NCBI RefSeq assembly: GCF_902506165.1
Contig: NZ_LR733817.1
Coordinates: 1 to 64,000, forward strand
Direction: 5' to 3'
Length of the DNA: 64,000 nt
From: Bosea sp. 29B
GTDB lineage: Bacteria > Pseudomonadota > Alphaproteobacteria > Rhizobiales > Beijerinckiaceae
The first letter of the stretch is position 1; each line of letters opens with the position of its first letter. Shown piece by piece: positions 26,120 to 35,431 of this stretch. Under the pieces are notes generated by a model. That model did not search any database, was not told the origin of the DNA, and was given only the letters and a program-made list of their open reading frames with translations. The position numbers and the translations under genes were made by a program.

Positions 26120-26195
26120 GGGCCGGTAGCTCAATGGTTAGAGCTCGCTGCTCATAACAGCGCCGGTGCCGGTTCGAGTCCGGCCCGGCCCACCA
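26120..26195 (+). tRNA. tRNA with CAT anticodon (Met, possibly Ile2)
   Basis: Full cloverleaf: acceptor GGGCCGG (26120-26126) pairs with CCGGCCC (26185-26191), D-stem GCTC/GAGC, anticodon stem CGCTG/CAGCG around loop CTCATAA (anticodon CAT at 26153-26155), T-arm GCCGG-TTCGAGT-CCGGC, discriminator A and encoded CCA (26193-26195). The G1-C72 pair and lack of three G-C pairs in the anticodon stem exclude initiator tRNA. Elongator Met is most likely; a lysidine-modified Ile2 cannot be excluded by sequence alone. Confidence 0.95.
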
Positions 26196-26215
26196 CCTTT
26201 CGGGCGGCAACGCCC

Positions 26216-27208
26216 TCACGCCCCGCCGATCAGGATGCCGGCCGCCAGCACCAGCGCGCCGCCGAGCACGACCTGGAATGTCGCGCGGGCGAAGGGCGTT
26301 TCCATGTAGCGGTTCTGGATCCAGACGATCGCCCAGAGCTCGATGAAAACGACCACCAGTGCGATCGCCGTCGCCGTCCAGAAGGACGGGATCAGATAGG
26401 GCAAGGCATGGCCAAGACCGCCGAGCGCGGTCATCACGCCGGACGCCAGCCCGCGTTTCCAGGGCGAACCGCGGCCGGAAAGCTTGCCGTCGTCATGCGC
26501 CGCCTCGGTGAAGCCCATCGAGATGCCGGCGCCGATCGAGGCGGACAGGCCGACCAGGAAGGTTGTCCACGGGTTTTGGGTGGCGAAGGCCGTGGCGAAG
26601 ATCGGCGCCAGCGTCGAGACCGAGCCGTCCATCAGCCCGGCGAGGCCCGGCTGCACCCAGGTCAGCAGAAATTGCCGGTGCGCGGCGGCGTCCTCCGTCG
26701 AAGCGGCCTCGCCCTTGAGATGGTCCTCGGCGAGTTCTTCCGCCTTGCTCTCATGGCCGGCCTCGGCTCGCGCCAGGTCGCCGAGCAGGCCACGCGTCTC
26801 AGCATCCGTGCTGCGGCCGGCGGCAGCGACATAGAAGTCGCGCGCCTGGCGCTCCATCGCCGCCGCCTCCTCGCGGATGCGATCGAGCCCGAGCGTCTCG
26901 ACCAGCCAGACCGGCCGGCGCTGGTAGAAATCGGCGACATGCTCGCGCCGGATCGGCACCACCACTTCGCCGAAGCGGCGGCGGTAGTCGTCGAGCAGGC
27001 GGCGGCGGTGCTCGTCCTCCTCGCCCGCCATGCCGTCGAAAACCGCCGCCGAAGCCGGGTAGTCCCTACGCAGCCTTTCGGCATAGACGGCGTAGATGCG
27101 GCCGTCCTCCTCTTCCGAGGCGATCGCCAGCGCCAGGATCTCGCGCTCGCTCAGGCTGTCGAAGCGGCGCCGGCCACTCAGGCCGGCGGGCAGGAACCGA
27201 GATAGCAT
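26216..27208 (-). CDS. mbfA: Membrane-bound ferritin / iron exporter MbfA
   Basis: 330 residues. N-terminal erythrin/ferritin-like di-iron domain (about residues 15-165) with ligands in ASEEEDGRIYAVYAERL, GEEDEHRRRL and the second pair of helices (ARAEAGHESKAEEL). C-terminal VIT1/CCC1-type domain (about residues 180-330) with LMDGSVSTLAPIF and several transmembrane segments. In Bradyrhizobium and Agrobacterium, MbfA exports iron and protects from H2O2, and is repressed by Irr. An exact ICE-type palindrome lies just upstream of the start here. Confidence 0.95.
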   Translation of the reverse strand: MLSRFLPAGLSGRRRFDSLSEREILALAIASEEEDGRIYAVYAERLRRDYPASAAVFDGMAGEEDEHRRRLLDDYRRRFGEVVVPIRREHVADFYQRRPVWLVETLGLDRIREEAAAMERQARDFYVAAAGRSTDAETRGLLGDLARAEAGHESKAEELAEDHLKGEAASTEDAAAHRQFLLTWVQPGLAGLMDGSVSTLAPIFATAFATQNPWTTFLVGLSASIGAGISMGFTEAAHDDGKLSGRGSPWKRGLASGVMTALGGLGHALPYLIPSFWTATAIALVVVFIELWAIVWIQNRYMETPFARATFQVVLGGALVLAAGILIGGA

Positions 27209-27218
27209 CGCAGTCTCC

Positions 27219-27235
27219 TTTAGAATGATTCTAAA
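27219..27235 (-). promoter_or_regulatory. ICE box (Irr binding site) of mbfA
   Basis: TTTAGAATGATTCTAAA, a perfect 17-bp palindrome, matches the iron control element consensus for Irr in rhizobia. It ends about 10 bases before the mbfA ATG and touches the AAAGGAG ribosome site, so the transcript start must be very close and binding would repress. Repression under low iron is the expected outcome. Confidence 0.88.
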
Positions 27236-27276
27236 ATATAGATCGCACTATGCTCCCGCAAGCCGCGCCAAACGCA

Positions 27277-27304
27277 ACGCCCCCCGCCTTGCGGCGGAGG
27301 GCGT
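27277..27304 (-). terminator. Hairpin downstream of the large chemoreceptor gene
   Basis: ACGCCCCCCGCC (27277-27288) is complementary, with one G-T type exception, to GGCGGAGGGCGT (27293-27304). Read on the minus strand it follows the chemoreceptor stop at 27341 and precedes the mbfA promoter; the following TTGCGTTTGG is only weakly U-rich. Confidence 0.55.
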
Positions 27305-27340
27305 CGTAATGTCCGGCGATATCTTATGCGTTTCGCGCGG

Positions 27341-29743
27341 TCAGGCCGCCCGTGCCTGCTCGTGTCCGTGCTCGGCTGCCCCGCCCTCGCGGAAGCTGAA
27401 GCGCGAGATGTGCTCGGTGAGCGAACGGGTCTGCTCGTCGGTGAGGGCGAGCGCGGCATTGGTCTCCTCGACCAGCGCCGCGTTCTGATGCGCCATGGTG
27501 CCGATGCCGTCGATCTCCTTGTTGATCGTCGAGACGTCGCTGGCCTGGCCGCGGGCGGTCTGCGAGATGCCGTTCATCAGCGCCGAGAGATCGTTGACCG
27601 AGGTCAGGATGCTGCCGAACACGGCCGAGCTCTGCTCGACTAGGCCGACGCCGACCTTGACGTCGCCATGGGCGGCCTCGACCAGCTTCTTGACGTCGTT
27701 CGAGGCGTCGGCCGAGCGTTTGGCGAGGCTGCGCACCTCGCTGGCGACCACCGCGAAACCCTTGCCGGCATCACCGGCGCGGGCCGCTTCCACAGCCGCA
27801 TTCAGCGCCAGGAGGTTGGTCTGGAAGGCGATCTCGTCGATCATCGAGATCACCTCCGAGATCTTGCTGGAGGAGGTGCGGATGCGCTGCATCGCCTCCA
27901 ATGCCGAGGCGACGACCTGCTCGCCCTGCTGGGCGCGCTCCTCGGCGCTCTGGGCCATGCCGACGGCGGCGGCGGCATCCTTGGCGGTTTTCTGGACATT
28001 GCTGGCGAAGGCACCGAGCTGGTTGGTCGCGACCGAGACGGCGTTGCTTTCCTCGCTGGTGCGCTCGGCGAGGTCGGTGACGCCGTCGAGGATCTCGCTG
28101 GTCGCGCTGCGCACCGCAGAGACGGTCTCCGAAAGGCGTGCCAGCGTGCTCTCGAACTCGCCGGCGAGGCTGTTGGTGCCGTTCTTGAGTTCGGCGAAGG
28201 CGCCCTGGTAGCGGCCCTCGACGCGGGCGACCAGATGACCGTCCGAGAGGTGGCCGAGGACCTCGCAGGTCTCGGACAGACCGGTCTGGACGGTCTCGAG
28301 CAGCTCGTTGACTGAAGCTGCCAGCGCATTGAGCTCGGCATCGGCGAAAGTGGCGTCGACCCGGCGGCTGAAATCGCCCTGCGCCGCTGCAGCGACGACG
28401 ACGCCGAAGGCTTCGCCGAGCTCGGCCATCATCTGGCGGCGCTGCTCCTGGGCGCGCTCCTCATCCTCGACCTTGGCGAGTTCGGCGGCGCGCAACGCCA
28501 CCGCATTGTCGCGGAAGAGCAGCACGCTCTTCGAGATGTCGGCGATCTCGTCATTGCCTTTCGTGTCGACGACCGTCTCGAGCTGACCGTCGGCGATCGC
28601 CTTGGTCGCGGCCCAGAGCTTGTTGAGGCGGCCGACGATCTGGCGCCGGACATAGAACAGCGACAGCGCCAGCGCGACGAGAAGCGAACCGAGGCCGATC
28701 ATGCCGAGCCAGAGCTTGCTGGTCTCGATCAGCTCTTTCGTCGAGCCGACGGCGGCTTGCGCCTCGCCGCGCGCGCCCTGCACCAGGGCATCGACCTCGC
28801 GGCGCAGCTGCGCCGCAGCCTGGTCGACCTCCTTGAGGCCGCGGTTGATGCCCTCGCGGGTGGTGATGTCGCGGTTGCGGATGTCGACCAGCCCGTCGCT
28901 GCCTTCGCCGATCGCGATCAGGTCCTCGACCGTCTTGGCCCGCGCCTTGTTGGCGGTAATCTTCTCGGCGTCCGCGAGCAGCGTCCGCAGCCGGTAGGCG
29001 ATGCCGTTGAAACGCTCGCGGGCGAGGCTCAGCTTCTCCTTGTCGTTGATCTGCGCGATCTCGCGGAGAACGCCGACCATCTCGTTGACATTGGCCTGCA
29101 GGGTGCGGGCCAGGTCGAAGATCGCGAAGTCGCGGTCCATCAGCGTCTTGACTGCACCGGTCAACGCCTCGCCCGAGAGCGCGGCGAGATCGTCGAGGCC
29201 GAAGGTCACCGCGAATTTGGCCTGCTCGGCCTCGCCGCTGGCGGCCTTGACGAAGGCCTCATAGGCTGTGCCGAGCTTCTCCAGTGCGGCAGCGCCTTCG
29301 GAGGCGTTGCGCAGACGCTCGCCGGTCAGGTCGTTGATGTCGTTGATCTGGCGCGAGAGACCGTCGAGCGCGGCCTGCGCCTTCTTGTTGTCGACATTGC
29401 CCTGCTCGCCGATCTTGCGGACGAGGTCGAACTGCCGAGCCTCGACCTTGTCGAACTCGCCGGTCAGCGCCGCGCGTTCGCGTACGGTCTGGACCTCCAT
29501 GAAGCGCGGCGCCAGCGCGGTCGAGGCCGTCGCCGCCTGCGAGAGCTCGAGCGCCAGCTCGACCACCGGCATCTTGCGCTCGACCATCTCGGCGACGGTG
29601 CTGCCGACCCGGCCATAGGAGAACCAGGCGACCAGCGACGCCGCGATCGTCAACACCGTCAGGACGCCGAGCGCGGCATAGATCCGCGCTGCGATCCCGA
29701 TGCGCGAGCCCTTCTGGCGCGCAGGCTTTCCAGTCTTCGACAT
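27341..29743 (-). CDS. Methyl-accepting chemotaxis protein with large helical sensor and tandem HAMP
   Basis: 800 residues. First membrane segment near residues 20-45 ([21 protein letters not shown]), then a long helical periplasmic region to about residue 350, second membrane segment [26 protein letters not shown] ([24 protein letters not shown]), and the cytoplasmic signalling domain with the tip [23 protein letters not shown] at 29743 has CAGGAG upstream; the frame continues to 29920 without a site. The helical sensor resembles HBM/4-helix ligand-binding modules; the ligand is unknown. It stands alone, away from the che cluster, and will feed into it or into another Che system. Confidence 0.92.
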   Translation of the reverse strand: MSKTGKPARQKGSRIGIAARIYAALGVLTVLTIAASLVAWFSYGRVGSTVAEMVERKMPVVELALELSQAATASTALAPRFMEVQTVRERAALTGEFDKVEARQFDLVRKIGEQGNVDNKKAQAALDGLSRQINDINDLTGERLRNASEGAAALEKLGTAYEAFVKAASGEAEQAKFAVTFGLDDLAALSGEALTGAVKTLMDRDFAIFDLARTLQANVNEMVGVLREIAQINDKEKLSLARERFNGIAYRLRTLLADAEKITANKARAKTVEDLIAIGEGSDGLVDIRNRDITTREGINRGLKEVDQAAAQLRREVDALVQGARGEAQAAVGSTKELIETSKLWLGMIGLGSLLVALALSLFYVRRQIVGRLNKLWAATKAIADGQLETVVDTKGNDEIADISKSVLLFRDNAVALRAAELAKVEDEERAQEQRRQMMAELGEAFGVVVAAAAQGDFSRRVDATFADAELNALAASVNELLETVQTGLSETCEVLGHLSDGHLVARVEGRYQGAFAELKNGTNSLAGEFESTLARLSETVSAVRSATSEILDGVTDLAERTSEESNAVSVATNQLGAFASNVQKTAKDAAAAVGMAQSAEERAQQGEQVVASALEAMQRIRTSSSKISEVISMIDEIAFQTNLLALNAAVEAARAGDAGKGFAVVASEVRSLAKRSADASNDVKKLVEAAHGDVKVGVGLVEQSSAVFGSILTSVNDLSALMNGISQTARGQASDVSTINKEIDGIGTMAHQNAALVEETNAALALTDEQTRSLTEHISRFSFREGGAAEHGHEQARAA

Positions 29744-30102
29744 TGACGCGGTACTCCTGAAGGCATCCCCGGCAGCGCGGCGCTGGCCGGGATCGGACGC
29801 GGACATGGGGGCAGGCAGCCGACGACGGTCAGCCGGGGAATGGAAATGATCTTGATGATGAGCGACAGCGGCTCGTCGGCGCGGCGCCCTGTTGCGGCGA
29901 CGGCGCGAGCCAAGCTTCATGCGCCGACGGATGACGGCGGCCGATCATGCAGGACCTCCCAGCCCCTTGCAGAGCGGTCCCGATGGACCGATCGCCGGCA
30001 GAATTGCGGAGGTCCGCTTAAAGAACGCTTAAGTTGCCGGATTCTTCTGAATCACTCGGCGATGGGGCCGGTTCACGTCTCGTTAGGGTTTTGCCTCCGG
30101 CC
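29744..30102. other. Gene-free interval between chemoreceptor and thioesterase
   Basis: 359 bases with no supportable gene on either strand. Both neighbours are on the minus strand, so the region must contain the chemoreceptor promoter. A direct look shows only CGCTTAAGTTGCCGG and CAGGAG near the start; no clear -35/-10 pair or repeat was found. Confidence 0.5.
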
Positions 30103-30507
30103 TCACCCCGCCGACGGCACCGGGCGCGGCCTGCCCTCGTCGTCGATCGCGACGAAGGTGAAGGTCGCATCGGTGACCTTCTCGTGCAGCGTAGTGCGGA
30201 AGCGCTTGGCCCAGGCCTCGACCTGGATCTTCATCGAGGTCCGTCCGACCGACTTCACCGAGGTGTAGACGCTGAGCACGTCGCCGACCTTGACCGGGCG
30301 GATGAAGGTCATCGCCTCGACCGCGACGGTGACCACGCGGCCCTGCGCCCGGTCGACCCCGGCGATGCCGCCGGCCTGGTCCATGCGCGACATCACCCAG
30401 CCGCCGAAGATGTCGCCATTGGCGTTGGTGTCCGCCGGCATGGCGATGGTGCGCACGGTCAAGGTGCCGCAGGGCTCTTCGGCGGGTTTCACACCAGGCT
30501 CAGTCAT
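30103..30507 (-). CDS. Acyl-CoA thioesterase (YciA-like hotdog)
   Basis: 134 residues from ATG at 30507. Hotdog fold with NANGDIFGGWVMSRMDQAGGIAG containing the catalytic Asn/Asp region, AVEAMTFIRPVKVGDVLSVY, and SMKIQVEAWAKRF, all typical of YciA/ACOT enzymes that hydrolyse acyl-CoAs in the cytoplasm. Chain-length preference cannot be inferred. It overlaps the upstream small membrane-protein gene by eight bases, suggesting co-transcription. Confidence 0.92.
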   Translation of the reverse strand: MTEPGVKPAEEPCGTLTVRTIAMPADTNANGDIFGGWVMSRMDQAGGIAGVDRAQGRVVTVAVEAMTFIRPVKVGDVLSVYTSVKSVGRTSMKIQVEAWAKRFRTTLHEKVTDATFTFVAIDDEGRPRPVPSAG

Positions 30508-30862
30508 CGTTGGCCTTCCCCTCTTCGATATGGAAGGAGTGGAGCACACGATGCAGGATCGGCGCCAGCACGAAGCCGGTGGCGATCACCACAAACAGGC
30601 CCGAGAAGATCGCATAGAGGCCGGCGAAGAGCTTGCCGGCATCGGTCTTCAGCTCGGCCACCGGCCCCATGCCGGAGAGGATCATCGCCGCGTTGACGAA
30701 GGCATCGATCCCGCTCATGCCTTCGCTGGCGGCATAGCCGATCATGCCAATGGCGAGCCCGACGACGGTGAGCGCGAGCCAAAGCAGAATCGCTCGCCCC
30801 AGACGCAGGGCGAAGCGCCGGATCGGGACCAGGCGTTCGTGACGACGCTCGAATTGTAGCAT
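30500..30862 (-). CDS. Small membrane protein, two-pore ion-channel-like
   Basis: 120 residues from ATG at 30862 (an in-frame ATG at 30907 is possible). A basic N-terminus is followed by one membrane span (AILLWLALTVVGLAIGMIGYAA), a loop containing SGMGPVAELKTDAGKLFAG, and a second span (LYAIFSGLFVVIATGFVLAPILHRVLHSFH). This two-helix layout with a short pore-like loop is that of Ion_trans_2-like bacterial proteins, but the GYG filter is absent, so channel function is uncertain. Acidic tail EEGKANDD. Confidence 0.75.
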   Translation of the reverse strand: MLQFERRHERLVPIRRFALRLGRAILLWLALTVVGLAIGMIGYAASEGMSGIDAFVNAAMILSGMGPVAELKTDAGKLFAGLYAIFSGLFVVIATGFVLAPILHRVLHSFHIEEGKANDD

Positions 30863-30942
30863 GGATTCATCCCGCCCGATCTTGAGCCCAACTTGGCCTA
30901 CCCGCATGCTGCGTCAAGCCATTGCAGCCAAGGAGAAGCGCG

Positions 30943-31362
30943 ATGAGCACACCACCGCCGATGATCTGCATCTCGCTGCGCTATGCGAACGCGCCGCGCA
31001 TCTATGACTGGCTGATCGAGGCCTTCGGCTTCGAGAAGCACGCCGCCTATTATTCCGACGACGGCAAGACCCTGCTGCATGGCGAGCTGCGCATGGGCGA
31101 GAGCTTCGTCATGCTTGGCTCGTCCGAGAACAACGTGTTCGGCAAGCTGGTCTCGCGTCCGGCCGAGCTCGGCGGCACCACCGCTTCGCCCTATATCGCG
31201 ACGACGGACATCGATACGCTCTGCGAGCGGGCCCGGGCAGCGGGAGCGGAAATCTGCATGGAGCCGACCGACCAGCCCTATGGCAGCCGCGACTTCATCT
31301 GCAAGGACCCGGAAGGGCATGTCTGGTGCTTCGGAACCTATCGGCCTGCTTCTGATCACTAA
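30943..31362 (+). CDS. VOC-family (glyoxalase-like) protein
   Basis: 139 residues, single vicinal-oxygen-chelate domain of the PhnB/bleomycin-resistance-like group: ISLRYANAPRIYDWLIEAFGFEKHAAY at the N-terminus, GESFVMLGSS in the middle and SRDFICKDPEGHVWCFGTYRP at the C-terminus. Metal-binding residues are incomplete relative to glyoxalase I, so the reaction is not clear. GGAGAAG precedes the ATG. It is divergent from the small membrane-protein gene. Confidence 0.85.
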   Translation: MSTPPPMICISLRYANAPRIYDWLIEAFGFEKHAAYYSDDGKTLLHGELRMGESFVMLGSSENNVFGKLVSRPAELGGTTASPYIATTDIDTLCERARAAGAEICMEPTDQPYGSRDFICKDPEGHVWCFGTYRPASDH

Positions 31363-31370
31363 GGATCAAA

Positions 31371-31724
31371 ATGCGCGCAAGACCCTATACCGAATATTGT
31401 CAGGCGTTTTCACTACTGCGCCCTGAACGGGAGACTGAGACGAAGCTCAACCGCCTCGTCAACTCCATCACGAAAAATGACACGAACCGTATTCTGGCCC
31501 AGCTCTACGCAGTTTATTCAAAGCTCCCGCCCATCGATGAAGGACCACACCAACTTGAAGGCGCATTCGATAAAGAGCTACGTCAGATCGAGCATCTACA
31601 CGAGAGCCTAAGAGAGCTCATACACTCGCGAGACAGCTCGATCCCGATTGTGATGCAAATCGAGCTCTGCAGGTGCCTACGTTGGATCTATGAGCGAAAG
31701 CGGTCGCTCGAACCGAGGATGTAG
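31371..31724 (+). CDS. Hypothetical protein with atypical base composition
   Basis: 117 residues, starting eight bases after the VOC stop with AAGGATC upstream. Predicted mostly helical and charged (PERETETKLNRLVNSITKNDTNRILAQLYAVYSKL, then EHLHESLRELIHSRDS). Codon usage is visibly less GC-biased than the neighbours, suggesting recent acquisition. No known domain recognised. It ends one base from the convergent MFS gene. Confidence 0.6.
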   Translation: MRARPYTEYCQAFSLLRPERETETKLNRLVNSITKNDTNRILAQLYAVYSKLPPIDEGPHQLEGAFDKELRQIEHLHESLRELIHSRDSSIPIVMQIELCRCLRWIYERKRSLEPRM

Positions 31725-31725
31725 T

Positions 31726-32949
31726 CTACGCCACCGCCAGCTTCGGCCGCGCCTTCATCATCAGCCAGCAGACGATCGAGAGGTTGATCAGGTTCCAGGC
31801 GAGACCGTTGAGGAAGGCGAGCCGGTAGGACGAGGTCGCGTCGAAGATCAGGCCGGAGACCCAGCCGCCGAAGGCCATGCCGAACACCGTCGCCGACATG
31901 ACGACGCCGATGCGCACGCCCGCCTCGCGCGGCGGCATGTAGTCGCGGATGATCACCGCATACATCGGCACGATCCCGCCCTGGAACAGACCGAAGATGC
32001 CAGTGACGATGAAGAGCGAGCTCAGCCCGTCGAACCAGAGGTAGAGGAAGAGCGCCATGCCCTGCATCACCGAGGACAAAGCGAGCGTCGCCGTGCCGCC
32101 GATCTTGTCGGCGACGAAGCCCGAGCTGATCCGGCTGACGATGCCGAGCGCCATCATCACCGTCAGCATCTCGGCGCCGCGGGCGACGCCGTAGCCGAGG
32201 TCGCTGCAATAGGCGACGATATGGACCTGCGGCATCGACATCGCGACGCAGCAACAGAAGCCGGCCACGACCAGGAGCAGCTGCAGTTGGTTCGGCGACA
32301 GCCCGAGGCTGCCGCGCGCGCCGGCGCTCGTCGCCTCGGCCGCCGCGATGCTCGCCGCATTCGGTCGGCGCCGGAACAGCGGCGCGAGCGGCAGCATCAC
32401 CACCAGGCAGGCGATGCCCAGCCAAAGATGCGTCGTCCGCAGCCCGTGCGTTTCGACGCCCCAGTTGATCAGCTGCGGCCAGAACATGCCGGCGAGATAG
32501 CTGCCCGACGCGCCGAAGACGACGGCAAGGCCACGATAGCGCCGGAACCAGTGCGAGAGATCCGCGATCAGCGGCGAGAATCCGGTCGCGGCGCCGAGCC
32601 CGATCAGGAAGCCATGCGCCAGCGCGAACTGCCAGAGCGACCCGGCGATCGACGCGAGGGCATAACCGCTGCACAGCAACAGCGCGCCTAGCACGATCGG
32701 CCAGACGATCCCGAAACGGTCGGCCAGCCGGCCCATGGCGATGTTGCCGACGCCGAAGCCGATCATCGCAAAGGTGTAGGGCAGCGAGGCATCGGCGCGC
32801 ATCACGCCGAATTCCTGCTGAACCGCCGTCACCACCACGACCGCCGACCAGGAACCGACGCAGGCGATCGTCCCGACCAGCAGGGCAAGCCCCAGCCTCA
32901 TCCAGGCATAGGCAGAATCCGGCGCATAGCGCGCATCCTGGGCGTTCAT
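31726..32949 (-). CDS. MFS transporter (OFA-like)
   Basis: 407 residues with about 12 membrane spans. The first half has GVGNIAMGRLADRFG (MFS motif A) and GFLIGLGAATGFSPLIADLSHWF; the second half has SRISSGFVADKIGG, its pseudo-symmetric counterpart. Resemblance to the oxalate/formate antiporter group (OFA) suggests a monocarboxylate substrate, but no ligand residues can be assigned. Cysteine-rich stretch GFCCCVAMSM is unusual. No regulator is adjacent. Confidence 0.88.
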   Translation of the reverse strand: MNAQDARYAPDSAYAWMRLGLALLVGTIACVGSWSAVVVVTAVQQEFGVMRADASLPYTFAMIGFGVGNIAMGRLADRFGIVWPIVLGALLLCSGYALASIAGSLWQFALAHGFLIGLGAATGFSPLIADLSHWFRRYRGLAVVFGASGSYLAGMFWPQLINWGVETHGLRTTHLWLGIACLVVMLPLAPLFRRRPNAASIAAAEATSAGARGSLGLSPNQLQLLLVVAGFCCCVAMSMPQVHIVAYCSDLGYGVARGAEMLTVMMALGIVSRISSGFVADKIGGTATLALSSVMQGMALFLYLWFDGLSSLFIVTGIFGLFQGGIVPMYAVIIRDYMPPREAGVRIGVVMSATVFGMAFGGWVSGLIFDATSSYRLAFLNGLAWNLINLSIVCWLMMKARPKLAVA

Positions 32950-33194
32950 GTTTCCTCGCCGCGCTAGAGCCGGATCCGATCAGGTTGACTCAAGCCGATC
33001 GGTGAATCCGTCTCTCACTTTAAGCCTGGAGAACGATCTTCTCTCCGCCCGAGCATTAGGCAGCACGCTCGTTCGCCACAAGCGCATCGGCGGCGGGCCG
33101 ATGCGGCGCAGATGTGGGGGCGGCCTGCGTTCTCGTCGACCGCGCTTGCATCATACGGCGAGGCCGGCATGCTCGGCACCCGACCGGAGGGGCA

Positions 33195-34211
33195 ATGGCC
33201 AGGATCTGCATCTACGGCGCCGGCGCGATCGGCTGCTATCTCGGCGGGCGGCTCGCTGCCGGCAGCGCTGACGTCGATTTCATCGGCCGCCCGGGCGTTG
33301 GCGAGGAACTCGGGCAGCACGGCCTGGCGCTGACGCATTATGACGGCCGCGACTGGCGCGTTCCGCCAGAGACGATCGCCTTCTCGACCGAGCCGGGGGC
33401 CGCCGCGGCGGCCGACCTCATCCTCGTCACCGTGAAGTCGGGCGCGACCGCGCAAGCCGCGGGCGAGCTTGCCACCCTGGCTGCACCGAACGCCGTCGTG
33501 ATCAGCTTCCAGAACGGCATTGGCAATGCCGATACGCTGCGCGCCGCCCTGCCCGGCCGCAGCGTGCTCGCCGGCATGGTGCCGTTCAATGTCATCAGGC
33601 GCGGTCCCGGCGCCTTCCATCAGGCGTCTGAAGGCGAGCCCGAGGTCGAGGACGCAGCCGCGCTCGCGCCTTTCCTCGCCGATTTCACCCGCGCCGGTTT
33701 CGCCTTGCGCCGGCACCGCGACATGCCGCCGGTGCAATGGGCCAAGCTGCTCCTCAACCTCAACAACGCCGTCAACGCCCTCTCCGCCCTGCCCTTGCAG
33801 CAGGAACTGGCGCAGCGCGCCTATCGTCGCTGCCTGGCGTTGGCGCAGGCCGAAGCCCTAGCCTTGCTGAAGCAGGCGGGGATACAGCCCGCGCGGCTGA
33901 CGCCACTGCCGGCCGCCTGGATCCCGGCGCTGCTGCGCCTGCCTGATGCGCTCTTCGCGCGGTTAGCCCGCAAGATGCTGGCGATCGATCCGTCAGCCCG
34001 CTCCTCCATGGCCGACGATCTCGCCGCCGGACGCAGGACCGAGGTCGACTGGATCAATGGCGAGGTGGTCAGGCTGGCCGACCGGCTCGGGCGGCGGGCG
34101 CCGGTCAATGCGCGCCTGATATCGCTGATCAAGGCGGCGGAATCCGACAGTGCGCGCTGGAGCGGCGAGGCCCTGCTTGTCGAACTGCAGGCGAACGCCA
34201 AGCGGAACTAG
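33195..34211 (+). CDS. panE: 2-dehydropantoate 2-reductase-like oxidoreductase
   Basis: 338 residues. N-terminal NADP fold ICIYGAGAIGCYLGGRLA; middle VPFNVIRR; PanE-typical AKLLLNLNNAVNALS with the catalytic Lys, and RTEVDWINGEVVRLADRLGRRAPVN near the C-terminus. It reduces ketopantoate to pantoate for CoA synthesis. ATG at 33195 follows GGAGGGG; an earlier in-frame GTG/ATG lacks a site. Because many alphaproteobacteria carry several PanE-like paralogues, a different 2-keto-acid substrate is possible. Confidence 0.87.
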   Translation: MARICIYGAGAIGCYLGGRLAAGSADVDFIGRPGVGEELGQHGLALTHYDGRDWRVPPETIAFSTEPGAAAAADLILVTVKSGATAQAAGELATLAAPNAVVISFQNGIGNADTLRAALPGRSVLAGMVPFNVIRRGPGAFHQASEGEPEVEDAAALAPFLADFTRAGFALRRHRDMPPVQWAKLLLNLNNAVNALSALPLQQELAQRAYRRCLALAQAEALALLKQAGIQPARLTPLPAAWIPALLRLPDALFARLARKMLAIDPSARSSMADDLAAGRRTEVDWINGEVVRLADRLGRRAPVNARLISLIKAAESDSARWSGEALLVELQANAKRN

Positions 34212-34216
34212 CTAGC

Positions 34217-35431
34217 TCAGCCCTTGCGGCCGGTCAGGTCGGCATATTGCTCGGCCGGCAGCGGGCGGCCGAGCATATAGCCCTGCATGTAGTTGCAGCC
34301 TTCGTCGATCAGGAAGTCGAGCTGCTCGCGCGTCTCGACACCCTCGGCCACCACCTCGATGTCGAGCGCATGGCCAAGCGCGATGACGGCGCGCGTGATC
34401 GCCGCGGCCTCCGAGGCGACGCCGAGATTGGCGACGAAGCTGCGGTCGATCTTCAGCGTCGAGAGCGGGAACATGTGGAGATAGGAGAGCGAGGAATAGC
34501 CTGTGCCGAAATCGTCGAGCGCGATGCGCACGCCGAGCGCCTTGATCCGGTGCAGCACCAGCATGGTGCGATCAAAATCGGTGATCATCACCCCTTCGGT
34601 GATCTCGAGCTCGAGCCGCTCCGGCTCCAGCCCGGTCTCGACCAGCACCTCGTCGATCAGCGCCGGCAGGTCACCATGGCGGAACTGCAGCGGCGAGACG
34701 TTGACGGCGATGCGCAGCGGCTTTGCCCAGCTCGCCGCCTCGGTGCAGGCCTGGCACAGCAGCTCGCGCGCCAGCGGCAGGATCAGCCCGCTCGCCTCTG
34801 CCGCCGGGATGAACTCGGATGGCGGGATCACGCCGCGCTCGGGATGAACCCAGCGCGCCAGCGCCTCGAAGCCTGTCAGGTTGCCAGCCGCCGAAAAGAC
34901 CGGCTGGTAGTGCAGATGCAGTTGCTTCTGCGCGATCGCGGCTGCAAGATCTTCGGCAAGGTGATGAGCAGACGCAGCCGCATCGACGCCGGTTTGCGGC
35001 CCGCTGCTGACGTCGACCATCACGTTGACCGCGCCGGTGAGCTTGCCTTGCGCATCGTAGAGCGGCGTCGGCAGCGGCATGAAGCGCACGCGGCTGCCAT
35101 CGGGCCGCTCGGCCAGCGCCTCGATGCCACGGACCACGCGCCTCTCGCGCAGCGCCACGGCCAGCGGGCAGTCCTCATGCGCCAGCGGCGAACCGTCGAT
35201 CTGGAAGAGCCGATGGGCGATGCACCAACGGTCTTGCCCGAGCTGGGGTTGCCGCCCGACGAGCCGGGCAGCCGCCTGATTGAAATAGGTCACGTGTCCG
35301 TCGGCATCCGTCGCGTAGAGCGCGAGCGGCAATTGCGCCACGACCTCCCGGAACCAACTGTCATCAGCGGCGGCGCCCTGCACACTCGCAGGCTCGTCCG
35401 GCTTCTGGCTGCCGGGGGGATTGGGAGGCAT
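34217..35431 (-). CDS. PAS-EAL cyclic-di-GMP phosphodiesterase
   Basis: 404 residues. PAS domain at about residues 28-140 (ALYATDADGHVTYFNQAAARLVG). EAL domain at about 160-400 with the catalytic set: GFEALARW, AVNVSPLQF, ELEITEGVM, LDDFGTGYSSLSYL, TLKIDRSFV, VVAEGVET, CNYMQGYMLGRP. All metal and general-base residues appear present, so it should hydrolyse c-di-GMP and favour motility over biofilm. No GGDEF domain. The sensor is a soluble PAS, so the input is cytoplasmic. Confidence 0.95.
   Translation of the reverse strand: MPPNPPGSQKPDEPASVQGAAADDSWFREVVAQLPLALYATDADGHVTYFNQAAARLVGRQPQLGQDRWCIAHRLFQIDGSPLAHEDCPLAVALRERRVVRGIEALAERPDGSRVRFMPLPTPLYDAQGKLTGAVNVMVDVSSGPQTGVDAAASAHHLAEDLAAAIAQKQLHLHYQPVFSAAGNLTGFEALARWVHPERGVIPPSEFIPAAEASGLILPLARELLCQACTEAASWAKPLRIAVNVSPLQFRHGDLPALIDEVLVETGLEPERLELEITEGVMITDFDRTMLVLHRIKALGVRIALDDFGTGYSSLSYLHMFPLSTLKIDRSFVANLGVASEAAAITRAVIALGHALDIEVVAEGVETREQLDFLIDEGCNYMQGYMLGRPLPAEQYADLTGRKG

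Noticed and set aside
26101-26215. tRNA flank as a possible integration site
   Set aside because: No integrase, direct repeat of the tRNA 3' end or island-like composition follows; mbfA is a normal chromosomal gene.
28757-29746. 329-codon plus-strand frame opposite the large chemoreceptor gene
   Set aside because: Antisense shadow; no plausible start or fold.
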